This document shows positions 9,755-15,718 of a stretch of DNA of 28,192 nucleotides, piece after piece. The stretch spans positions 1-28,192 of the forward strand of contig JAZBPJ010000047.1 of the NCBI GenBank assembly GCA_036351575.1, read 5' to 3'. Origin of the DNA: JABDPF01 sp036351575. GTDB lineage: Bacteria > Pseudomonadota > Gammaproteobacteria > Xanthomonadales > SZUA-36. Position 1 is the first letter of the stretch. Every line of letters begins with the position of its first letter. The position numbers were made by a program, and so were the translations under genes. The notes under the pieces were generated by a model. The model was given only the letters and a program-made list of their open reading frames with translations, was not told the origin of the DNA and made no database searches.

Positions 9755-9789
9755 AAAAAAAGCCCGGGCCGCTCCGGCCCGGACTTTTT
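9755..9789 (-). terminator. Intrinsic terminator in the leader of the DUF6502 gene (possible attenuator)
   Basis: Arms 9762-9771 and 9775-9784 form a 10-bp GC-rich stem with a 3-nt loop. On the minus strand the stem is fully paired (one G-U) and is followed by seven T. A weaker T5 tract follows on the plus strand. It lies about 30 nt upstream of the DUF6502 ATG and well downstream of the promoter at 9909-9937. It could stop read-through from the membrane-protein gene, but no room is left for a promoter between it and the ATG, so DUF6502 transcripts must cross it. Confidence 0.7.
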
Positions 9790-9820
9790 CCCGGTAACCG
9801 CACTTATGGCCTGTCCGCGC

Positions 9821-9845
9821 TCGCCGGAATCCCCCTCTCCGGCGA
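9821..9845 (-). other. Upstream leader hairpin of the DUF6502 transcript
   Basis: TCGCCGGA (9821-9828) and TCCGGCGA (9838-9845) form a perfect 8-bp stem with a 9-nt loop. It falls between the predicted transcription start (~9902) and the terminator at 9755-9789. Its CCGG-rich arms could also pair with the terminator arms, which is what an antiterminator would need, but GC-rich DNA makes this weak evidence. Confidence 0.4.
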
Positions 9846-9884
9846 CCAGGTCCAATAGTAGCGGTACGGGCGCCCCCCTTGCAT

Positions 9885-9936
9885 TGACATTCGTGTCACT
9901 TATAGACATTTATGTCACATATTGACTTGTATGTCA
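9885..9936. repeat. Three tandem palindromic operators at exact 19-bp spacing
   Basis: Sites TGACATTCGTGTCA (9885-9898), AGACATTTATGTCA (9904-9917) and TGACTTGTATGTCA (9923-9936) begin 19 bp apart. The first is a perfect TGACA-N4-TGTCA palindrome, and the other two each differ from it at one arm position. The third is also part of a longer repeat ATATTGAC/GTCAATAT (9919-9926, 9933-9940). The block lies in AT-rich DNA and fully overlaps the predicted DUF6502 promoter. A 19-bp period is close to two helical turns, so bound dimers would lie nearly on one face. Confidence 0.75.
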
Positions 9937-9937
9937 A
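9909..9937 (-). promoter_or_regulatory. Predicted DUF6502 promoter under the operator array
   Basis: Read on the minus strand, a perfect TTGACA (complement of 9932-9937) is followed after 17 bp by CATAAA (complement of 9909-9914) with a TG extended -10 just upstream of it. Transcription would start near 9902. The -35 lies in the third operator and the -10 in the second, so binding would block RNA polymerase. The leader would be about 177 nt. Confidence 0.6.
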
Positions 9938-9946
9938 TATATATTT

Positions 9947-10813
9947 TTACAGGGCGCGCCTGAACAGGCGAAGAAACAGCCAGAGAAAAAGAAGGGGAAC
10001 GAGGATGGTTTGAAACAGGAATACCGCCGCCAATTGCAGCAGTTGCTCGATCATTTCAGAAGCACGCTCGCTGACCTCGGCCAGGCGGGCCCTGAAATCG
10101 AACGATTCGCGGGCGTTATCCGCAACGCGGCCCAGGGACTCGATCAGGCTTTCATTTCCCGTATCCAGGTCCTGTCCGGGCAGCGCAGCATGTTCGATCT
10201 CCTTGCCTGCCTGCTCGATGAGCTGCGTGCTTTCCTCGTACCTGGGCTCCAGAAACAGCGCATATATGCCTTCGTTGACAATCATGGCGATCGGCACGGC
10301 GAAACGTAAAAGCAGCAGTGCCAGAAACAGCTTAGGCAGCCAGCGCGCAAATGCGAAACGATCGTTGTCCACAGCCGTTTTCCCGGACCAGGCGTACCAG
10401 AAGAACATCAACCCGACGCACACAAGCACCAGGCGCGTACCCCACCACTGCCCCATGTCCAGCAGAACCTGCTGCACGCCCAGCGACAGGGTCGCCGCCA
10501 GCATGATCCAGGAAAACCGTTCGACCAGGTCGTTGACCGGGTCCAGCACCTGTCCGGGCGTCAGCGTAACGCCGACGCCAGCCGGCTGCAGCGCGAGCTC
10601 GGTGCCCTGCACGGTCGAGATCACGCCGTTCAGCGCGCGGGCCAGCGCAAAGGTGACCAGCGCGCGCTCAAACAGATCCTGGTATCTCTGCTCGGCCAGG
10701 CGGTCGACGGTGCCAAGAGAAGAAACGGCCAGTACCGCGCCCAGAAGGACCGCCAGTGCGGTGCGATACCCGCGGGAGGGCGTTTTCATGGATTCGGGAG
10801 CCTGTTCAATCAT
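9947..10813 (-). CDS. Multi-pass membrane protein of unknown function
   Basis: I do not recognise this 288-residue protein. It has about five hydrophobic segments: residues 18-36, 100-118, 126-144, 161-187 and 258-283. A soluble stretch at residues 37-97 includes TVQGTELALQPAGVGVTLTPGQVLDPVNDLVERF. A charged helical, probably coiled-coil region (residues 191-257, QLIEQAGKEIEHA and RARLAEVSERASEMIEQL) precedes the last membrane helix. The C-terminus is short and basic (RLFRRAL). The ATG at 10813 has no strong Shine-Dalgarno, and Met9 (10789) is an alternative. It follows the EamA transporter gene by 18 bp on the same strand, suggesting one transcript. Its stop codon directly abuts the promoter/operator array of the DUF6502 gene. 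No function is proposed. Confidence 0.8.
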   Translation of the reverse strand: MIEQAPESMKTPSRGYRTALAVLLGAVLAVSSLGTVDRLAEQRYQDLFERALVTFALARALNGVISTVQGTELALQPAGVGVTLTPGQVLDPVNDLVERFSWIMLAATLSLGVQQVLLDMGQWWGTRLVLVCVGLMFFWYAWSGKTAVDNDRFAFARWLPKLFLALLLLRFAVPIAMIVNEGIYALFLEPRYEESTQLIEQAGKEIEHAALPGQDLDTGNESLIESLGRVADNARESFDFRARLAEVSERASEMIEQLLQLAAVFLFQTILVPLLFLWLFLRLFRRAL

Positions 10814-10831
10814 GTGCGTAGTCTGCCACCA

Positions 10832-11713
10832 TCAGGCCAGCAGCATCATCAGCACACCGCCCGTGGTCAGAATCAGCCCGTAGATTTTGCGCATGCCGAT
10901 GTACTCGCGCAGAACCAGCCAGGCCAGCAGGACCATCCAGGCGTTGGTGCTCTGGTTGAGGACGGATGAGACCGAGGCCGGAATCAGTTTGTAGGAATAG
11001 AGCCACATCATCATCGAAAGGTAACTGCCGAGAAAACTGGCTACCGTGAGCTGGCCCCAGGGCAGCGGCCTGCGGAATGATTCGAACGCCCGCCGGTAGC
11101 GGCCGCGAAAAGCCAGGAAGATCAGCATGCCGGCCATGCCGGCGGACATGCGCAGCTGGACCGTCCAGACGAAAGAATGCGTCTCCAGGATCGGTTTGAC
11201 CATGACGACGCCGACCGCCATGAAAAATACCGCCGCGACCCCGAACACCATGCCTTTGCGCAGATCCCGAATATCCACTTCTTCACGGTTTGCCTGCCAG
11301 CTCACCAGCAGCAGCCCCGCCATCACCAGCAAAAAACCGAGCAGCTGCAGCGGGCCCAGGGACTCGGACAGGAACAGCACGGACAGGATGATGATGAACG
11401 GGCTGAGCAGGCTGGAAACAATCCCGGTCCGGCTCGCTCCAACCAGCTGCAGGGCGCGCAGGTACCAGGTATCGGCGACCGCGATCCCGATATAGCCGGA
11501 CAGGATCACGATACCGAGTTCGGCCGCCGTGTAGGCGGGCATGGCCCAGCCCTCGGTCAGCCCGATGGTGGGCCATAGCAGGATAAAGCCGATGAAAATC
11601 TTGTACAGGTTGGTTTCAAAAGCCGGCAGCGTATTGCCGCAACGGCGAAACAGAACGATCGCCAGCGCCCAGAAAAAGGCCGAGGACAATGCGAAGAATT
11701 CGCCCAGGCCCAT
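10832..11713 (-). CDS. DMT-superfamily transporter (two EamA domains)
   Basis: A 293-residue inner-membrane protein with about ten hydrophobic helices in two homologous halves, the EamA/RhaT architecture of drug/metabolite transporters. The first half starts GLGEFFALSSAFFWALAIVLFRR and closes with LGPLQLLGFLLVMAGLLLVSW. The second half (VFGVAAVFFMAVGVVMVKPIL) ends YIGMRKIYGLILTTGGVLMML. Both halves end in the typical motif where a G-rich helix closes the domain. Substrates in this family range from amino acids to purines and cannot be predicted here. The gene lies 29 bp behind the cyclophilin gene and 18 bp before the unknown membrane protein, all on the minus strand, so the three are probably co-transcribed. 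Confidence 0.9.
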   Translation of the reverse strand: MGLGEFFALSSAFFWALAIVLFRRCGNTLPAFETNLYKIFIGFILLWPTIGLTEGWAMPAYTAAELGIVILSGYIGIAVADTWYLRALQLVGASRTGIVSSLLSPFIIILSVLFLSESLGPLQLLGFLLVMAGLLLVSWQANREEVDIRDLRKGMVFGVAAVFFMAVGVVMVKPILETHSFVWTVQLRMSAGMAGMLIFLAFRGRYRRAFESFRRPLPWGQLTVASFLGSYLSMMMWLYSYKLIPASVSSVLNQSTNAWMVLLAWLVLREYIGMRKIYGLILTTGGVLMMLLA

Positions 11714-11742
11714 CGCGCTGTGTCCTGTTCCGGCTTATCGCA

Positions 11743-12348
11743 TCAGGGCGAAGGCAGAACCGTCGCCTTGACGAGCTTTACCGGCACCAGCGGAACGTTC
11801 TCGGCGTCCAGCGCTTCGCTGTAACCGGTCTCGACGCCGGCGATGGACATCACCACGTCCCAGCCCTCGATCACGTTGCCGAACACGGCATAGCCCCAGT
11901 TCCTGCGGTTGGGGTCCAGCGACTCGTTGTCCGCCAGGTTGAAGTAAAACTGGTTGGTCGCGCTGTGCGGGTCGCTGAAGCGCGCCATGGCGACGGTCAT
12001 CGCCAGGTTCTTAAGCCCGTTGCCGGATTCATTGATAATCGGCGCAAAGAGTTCGCGTTCCTCGATTTCCTCGGTGTAACCGCCGCCCTGCACCACGAAA
12101 CCGGGCATGACGCGGTGAAAGATGGTGCCATCGTAGGCCCCGCCCAGCACGTAGCGCAGAAAATTGTTCGCGGTCACAGGCGCACGCCTGCGGTCCAGTT
12201 CGATCACGATGTCGCCCATCGTGGTCTCCAGCTTGACGGAGGGAAACGCGTTGTCGGCGAGCACTTCCTCGGGAAAGCACTCGGGTTCTGCCGCCATCGC
12301 ATTCAGGCTGAGCAGACCGGCTGTCAGAAGGCAGGAAAGAAATTTCAT
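11743..12348 (-). CDS. Exported cyclophilin-type peptidyl-prolyl cis-trans isomerase
   Basis: The 201-residue product is a periplasmic PpiA-like cyclophilin that would speed proline isomerisation during folding of exported proteins. A signal peptide (MKFLSCLLTAGLLSLNAMA) precedes EPECFPEE. The catalytic segment FHRVMPGFVVQGGGY holds the His-Arg pair and the active-site Phe. Later segments are MARFSDPHSATNQFYFNLADN and GYAVFGNVIEGWDVV. Usual bacterial versions read SATSQFFIN, so NQFYFN is a mild variant. The protein is about ten residues longer than PpiA, with the extra at the C-terminus. It is 54 bp downstream of the RHH gene and may have its own promoter (12384-12414). Confidence 0.92.
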   Translation of the reverse strand: MKFLSCLLTAGLLSLNAMAAEPECFPEEVLADNAFPSVKLETTMGDIVIELDRRRAPVTANNFLRYVLGGAYDGTIFHRVMPGFVVQGGGYTEEIEERELFAPIINESGNGLKNLAMTVAMARFSDPHSATNQFYFNLADNESLDPNRRNWGYAVFGNVIEGWDVVMSIAGVETGYSEALDAENVPLVPVKLVKATVLPSP

Positions 12349-12383
12349 TGGGGCGGGTTCTCCAGGTCAGGCTATCGCCCCAT

Positions 12384-12414
12384 TCTATAGCCTTTTTTCG
12401 GGTTAATCTTTCAA
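12384..12414 (-). promoter_or_regulatory. Possible promoter for the cyclophilin gene
   Basis: On the minus strand TTGAAA (complement of 12409-12414, 5/6 match) is followed by TATAGA (complement of 12384-12389, 4/6). The 19-bp spacer is longer than ideal. It overlaps the stop codon of the RHH gene. Confidence 0.35.
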
Positions 12415-12606
12415 CTTGTCCTTGCCCGCCGACGGCTTCATGCGCCCGGCTTTTCTCAGCGCGTCACGCAAGACATATTCGATTTGCGCATTGACGCTGC
12501 GCAGTTCGTCGTCCGACCAGCGGCGCACGGCCTGCCAGACGTCCTCGTTGATTCTCAGCGGAAATGATTTCTTGCGGGTCATCGTGTTGCGAGCGGGCGG
12601 GGACAC
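12403..12606 (-). CDS. Small ribbon-helix-helix (Arc-like) DNA-binding protein
   Basis: A basic protein of 67 residues, or 59 if it starts at the ATG at 12582. The sequence KKSFPLRINEDVWQAVRRWSDDELRSVNAQIEYVLRDALRKAG fits a ribbon-helix-helix fold: strand KSFPLRI, helix 1 NEDVWQAVRRWSDDE, turn SVNA, helix 2 AQIEYVLRDALRKA. The Arc family uses such dimers to bind operators. GTG at 12606 has a G-rich run just upstream, whereas the ATG has no visible Shine-Dalgarno; either start is possible. It lies 19 bp downstream of the SPFH gene with a strong hairpin in the junction. It may regulate the SPFH operon through the inverted repeat at 13495-13527; this is inference. Confidence 0.8.
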   Translation of the reverse strand: MSPPARNTMTRKKSFPLRINEDVWQAVRRWSDDELRSVNAQIEYVLRDALRKAGRMKPSAGKDKLKD

Positions 12607-12619
12607 AGGCCCCCGCCCG
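12594..12619 (-). other. Strong hairpin at the SPFH/RHH gene junction
   Basis: CGGGCGGGG (12594-12602) and CCCCGCCCG (12611-12619) form a perfect 9-bp all-GC stem with an 8-nt loop. There is no T tract on either side, so it is not a standard terminator. On the minus-strand transcript it holds the GTG start and its G-rich upstream run, so it could limit RHH translation or cap SPFH mRNA. Confidence 0.5.
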
Positions 12620-12625
12620 GATCGT

Positions 12626-13498
12626 TCAGCTGTAGAGCGAACCGGTGTTGACGACCGGGCTGACGTTCTCCTCGCCGCAGAGCACCACCAGCAGGTTGCT
12701 CACCATGTTGGCCTTGCGCTCCTCGTCGAGTTCGACGACGCCCTGCTCCTTCAGTTCGTCCAGCGCCATTTTCACCATGCCGACGGCGCCGTCCACGATC
12801 TGGCGACGCGCCGCAACGATGGCCTGGGCCTGCTGGCGCTTGAGCATGGCACTGGCGATCTCCTGGGCGTAAGCGAGGTGGCTGATGCGCGCCTCGATCA
12901 CCTGGACGCCCGCCTTGTCGAGCCGGTCCTGCACTTCTTCGCGCAGTTTTTCAGCGATAGCCTGCGGGTCGCTGCGCAAGGCGACCGTGCCCTCGTCGTG
13001 CGCCTCGTAGGGATAGCTGGTCGCCATGTTGCGCAGGGCCGCCTCGGACTGGATCTGGACGAAACTCTCGTAGTCGTCGACCTCGAACATGGCCTCGGCA
13101 GAATCCACGACCTTCCACACGACTACCGCCGCGATCTCGATCGGGTTGCCGGAACTGTCGTTGACCTTCATCTGGCCGCTTTCGAAGTTGCGAACGCGCA
13201 GCGAAACGGCTTCCTTCGAATAGAACGGGTTGGCCCAGCGCAGGCCGGTTTCACGCACGCTGCCGACGTAGGTACCGAACAGCTGCAGCACCTTGGCCTG
13301 GTTGGGGTGAACCATGAAGAAGCCCATGAACAGGATCAGCATGACCACCAGAAGAACGATGTTGACAATGATGAACAGAACGCTTTCCGCCGCGATCGAG
13401 CGCACCAGCATCCAGACGATACCGGCCGTCAGAAGCGGCAGTATGACGAGCGCCAGGTAGCCGGAAGCAACCGAGCGTGTTTTTTCCTGAATAGCCAT
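12626..13498 (-). CDS. SPFH/band-7 domain membrane protein
   Basis: A 290-residue SPFH (stomatin/prohibitin/flotillin) protein. Two hydrophobic segments open it (residues 13-33 and 39-62), then HPNQAKVLQLFGTYVGSVRETGLRWANPFYSKEAVSLRVRNFE, a classic SPFH beginning. The core continues with GNPIEIAAVVVWKVVDSAEAMFEV and the helical arm LREEVQDRLDKAGVQVIEARISHLAYAQEIASAMLKRQQAQAIVAARR. SPFH proteins oligomerise on membranes and often help membrane organisation or proteolysis. No NfeD or protease partner is present here; the only clear partner is the downstream ribbon-helix-helix gene. The start is well supported by AAAAGGAG 6 bases before the ATG. The start region is enclosed in a perfect inverted repeat. 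Confidence 0.92.
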   Translation of the reverse strand: MAIQEKTRSVASGYLALVILPLLTAGIVWMLVRSIAAESVLFIIVNIVLLVVMLILFMGFFMVHPNQAKVLQLFGTYVGSVRETGLRWANPFYSKEAVSLRVRNFESGQMKVNDSSGNPIEIAAVVVWKVVDSAEAMFEVDDYESFVQIQSEAALRNMATSYPYEAHDEGTVALRSDPQAIAEKLREEVQDRLDKAGVQVIEARISHLAYAQEIASAMLKRQQAQAIVAARRQIVDGAVGMVKMALDELKEQGVVELDEERKANMVSNLLVVLCGEENVSPVVNTGSLYS

Positions 13499-13527
13499 AA
13501 TTGATCTCCTTTTGATATCAATTATGG
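13495..13527 (-). promoter_or_regulatory. Perfect 11-bp inverted repeat around the SPFH ribosome binding site and start
   Basis: CCATAATTGAT (13495-13505) and ATCAATTATGG (13517-13527) are exact inverse complements with an 11-nt centre. On the minus strand the ATG lies in the 3' arm and AAAAGGAG in the loop. A further near copy of the half-site, ATCATTATG (13528-13536), follows as a direct repeat at 11-bp spacing. It may be an operator for the downstream RHH protein, or an mRNA hairpin hiding the start codon. Confidence 0.7.
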
Positions 13528-13549
13528 ATCATTATGAACTTTTACGCAA
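13521..13549 (-). promoter_or_regulatory. Possible SPFH operon promoter
   Basis: On the minus strand TTGCGT (complement of 13544-13549) and CATAAT (complement of 13521-13526) are 17 bp apart. The -10 lies inside the inverted repeat at 13495-13527. If used, the transcript would start near 13514 and lack the 5' arm of the mRNA hairpin. Confidence 0.35.
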
Positions 13550-13578
13550 TCCGCAACAGTGCCGAAAGTCACCTGTGC

Positions 13579-14415
13579 TCAGGGTTCGGCGGGGGTCTCC
13601 CCGCCCGGCAATACGATCTCTTCCAGAGGCTCCAGCAGGCGAACGCCGGGGTATTTGTCCGCCAGGTAGCTGCGCGCCTCGGCCATTTCGTCCGGCGGCA
13701 CCTGCACAGCAATCTGCGTCTTCGCAGCGAGGTAATCCCGCACAATGGCTTCACCCGGGCCGGGCTGGAAAAACCAGATCGGGATCAACACGGCGTCCAG
13801 CGCAGCGGCCTCGAGACCGGACTCCCCGAATACCTCCGGGTCCATCGCCGCATCGCCGATATGCAGAATCCGTTTTCCGCCCATTTCCACCAGGTGCCCG
13901 AAGTGGTCGATGCTCGCGTAGCGTCGCTTGCCATGGCTGAGCCGCATCACGGTAACCTCCGCACCCCCCTTGCTGATGCGCACGGGCTGCCCGGGCTGCG
14001 GGTCGATGCGCCGGATGCGGCTGGAAGTCGCGACGAATTCGCGGCATTTTTCTCTCATCAGGTCGACGACCTGCCGAGATGTCACGAGCTCGGTACCACT
14101 GCTGCTCTGCATGAAGTCGCAGGCAAAGGAAGGCTGGTTGTGGTCGTGATGACGGTGGCTGACCAGCGCCAGGTCGATACCTTCAAATACGCCCGATGCG
14201 CGCTGGAAGTCCGCGGCCGCATCCGCCGGCAGCCCGGCGTATATCGAGTAGGGTTCGACCACCATCCCGTCGATCATCACCCGTGTATCCGCGCTCGAGA
14301 GAATGACACCCTCGTTGGCCAGCTGAACCAGGCGCACATCGGCCAGGGCCGGCGCCGGCAGGGCAAAACCGATAACAAGTACCGCGCTAGCGGCCAGGTA
14401 TTTTATGCAGCACAT
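13579..14415 (-). CDS. Exported UlaG-like metallo-beta-lactamase-fold hydrolase
   Basis: A 278-residue MBL-fold protein. The ATG at 14415 has AGGGAG about 10 bases upstream and starts a signal peptide (IKYLAASAVLVIGFALPAPALA, cut before DVRL). The metal motif is SHRHHDHNQ (His87, His89, Asp91, His92). Other ligand regions are RLSHGKRRYASIDHFGHLVEMGG and HIGDAAMD. The wording LQLANEGVILSSADTRVMIDGM and HIGDAA is typical of the UlaG/YtnP-like branch. Its start overlaps the end of the acetyltransferase gene by 29 bp, so it is co-transcribed with it and with kdkA. A periplasmic enzyme at the end of an LPS-core kinase operon is suggestive, but its substrate is unknown. Confidence 0.88.
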   Translation of the reverse strand: MCCIKYLAASAVLVIGFALPAPALADVRLVQLANEGVILSSADTRVMIDGMVVEPYSIYAGLPADAAADFQRASGVFEGIDLALVSHRHHDHNQPSFACDFMQSSSGTELVTSRQVVDLMREKCREFVATSSRIRRIDPQPGQPVRISKGGAEVTVMRLSHGKRRYASIDHFGHLVEMGGKRILHIGDAAMDPEVFGESGLEAAALDAVLIPIWFFQPGPGEAIVRDYLAAKTQIAVQVPPDEMAEARSYLADKYPGVRLLEPLEEIVLPGGETPAEP

Positions 14416-14938
14416 AACGAACGACTCCCTGTTCCGAACCCGGGCCCGCGAGGCGAAACCCCGCCTTCTCGAGCACACGGATCGATTTTCGAAGATATGG
14501 CATGGTTTCAGCGGTCACCCTCAGGACACCCGGCTGCCTCAGCGCCCAGGCGCTGAGGCAGCATACCGCCTCGGTGGCGTATCCATAGCCCTGGAAACCA
14601 TTCAGCACGGCATAGGAGATTTCGACTTCTCCGCGGCTGTCCGGGCGACCCTTGAACTGGCACAGGCCAATGAGAACGGGACCGTTGTCACTCGAACCCA
14701 GCAGGTACCAGGCCGACCATCCCAGTTCAGCCGGGCTGTCCAGCTGCTCCCGCGCCAGGTCCATGACCGCGCGGGAAAAAAGATCCGGCGGCCATTCGAC
14801 GGGCACCTCGGCGTGCAGGGCGTCGGCAAGCGGCTTCCTGCCGGCGAGATCGGCGTCGATCAGCGCCCGGTCGGCCGCGGCCAGCACCAGGCGGCGGGTT
14901 TCCAGCACGCGAAACGGGAGCCCGTCAGGACGCCGCAT
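14387..14938 (-). CDS. GNAT-family N-acetyltransferase
   Basis: A 183-residue acetyl-CoA-dependent acetyltransferase of the RimJ/RimL-like type. The N-terminus FRVLETRRLVLAAADRALIDADLAG and the central GEVEISYAVLNGFQGYGYATEAVCCLSAWAL (acetyl-CoA loop QGYGYA) are typical. It ends with SIRVLEKAGFRLAG, the usual GNAT C-terminal motif. The ATG at 14938 was chosen because it overlaps the end of kdkA by 14 bp, a coupled arrangement; the frame runs further upstream inside kdkA. Its own 3' end overlaps the next gene by 29 bp. The substrate is unknown: a protein N-terminus, an antibiotic or a sugar amine would all fit the family. Confidence 0.85.
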   Translation of the reverse strand: MRRPDGLPFRVLETRRLVLAAADRALIDADLAGRKPLADALHAEVPVEWPPDLFSRAVMDLAREQLDSPAELGWSAWYLLGSSDNGPVLIGLCQFKGRPDSRGEVEISYAVLNGFQGYGYATEAVCCLSAWALRQPGVLRVTAETMPYLRKSIRVLEKAGFRLAGPGSEQGVVRYVLHKIPGR

Positions 14939-15668
14939 GAGCCGCCTCACTCCCGCGATACGCTTCGATGAGCAGCCGCCATCCCGTGTCCAGTGTTTCC
15001 GGCTCCGTTTCACCCCTCAATTTTTCCAGTGACCGCTGCAGGCGCGAGAGGTTGCGCGCGAAAGCCGAACCGTCACCGGGTCGAATGCGCGCGCGATCGA
15101 AATCGATCAGGTAGATTTCGCCCGCGCCTCCGACCAGGATGTTTCGCGCGTTCAGATCGGCGTGCACGACGCCCTTGTCGTGAAACCGACGGATGCAGCG
15201 GCCTGCGGCCTGCCAGTGTGCCCGCCCGGCGGAGCCGTCGATGATCCGGTCGGCCAGTGTCGCCGTGTTGTCGATTCTCAGTGTGATCAGCGAACCCGTG
15301 TAGCTCGCACCGTGCCGGCGCACCAGCGCGGCGACCGGTGCGGGAACGGGAAGCCCCGCCGCGAACAGTTTTTCAAGCAGGTGAAACTCGGCGAGGGGAC
15401 GGCTGCGGGCCCAGCCGGTAAACAGGTATCGGGCGCGGATGAACCGGCCGGGGATTCCGCCGCGGAGGAATTCACGCAGCACCACCTTGCCGAACGGCGC
15501 ATCGATGAAGTAAGCGCTGCCGCGGCCAACCGCTGCGCCGGCCAGCAGATCCTGTCGGCGCCAGCACTCCGGGTCGAACAGGCTTACATCCGGCTGCTGT
15601 ATCCGGTCGGCATCATATACAATGAGCACAGAGCCCTGTTTGTGGCTGCGGGAATTCACCTGGGTCAT
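14925..15668 (-). CDS. kdkA: 3-deoxy-D-manno-octulosonic acid (Kdo) kinase
   Basis: The 247-residue product resembles KdkA/WaaP lipopolysaccharide kinases, which phosphorylate Kdo of the inner LPS core in organisms such as Haemophilus. Visible kinase motifs are GRGSAYFIDAPFGKVVLREFLRGG at the N-lobe, the catalytic loop VVHADLNARNILV (His169, Asp171, Asn176) and the metal Asp in YLIDFDRARIRPG (Asp189). Length is close to KdkA (about 240). ATG 15668 is preferred to the start at 15728, which would run into the divergent glycosyltransferase. TTGACG-N17-CAAAAT just upstream resembles a promoter but its -10 touches this ATG, so the true start might be slightly downstream. The neighbouring heptosyltransferase supports an LPS role. 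Confidence 0.88.
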   Translation of the reverse strand: MTQVNSRSHKQGSVLIVYDADRIQQPDVSLFDPECWRRQDLLAGAAVGRGSAYFIDAPFGKVVLREFLRGGIPGRFIRARYLFTGWARSRPLAEFHLLEKLFAAGLPVPAPVAALVRRHGASYTGSLITLRIDNTATLADRIIDGSAGRAHWQAAGRCIRRFHDKGVVHADLNARNILVGGAGEIYLIDFDRARIRPGDGSAFARNLSRLQRSLEKLRGETEPETLDTGWRLLIEAYRGSEAAHAAS

Positions 15669-15718
15669 TTTGCGTTTGGCCCGAAGTCCCGTCAATCGCA
15701 CAGGCGTGGACGAGACCG

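Noticed and set aside
9885..9936. Three 19-bp tandem units as a CRISPR or iteron array.
   Set aside because: Units abut without spacers and overlie a promoter; there are no cas or replication genes.
12370..12398. Plus-strand hairpin GGCTAT/ATAGCC followed by six T.
   Set aside because: No plus-strand gene ends upstream, the stem is short, and it overlaps a plausible minus-strand promoter.
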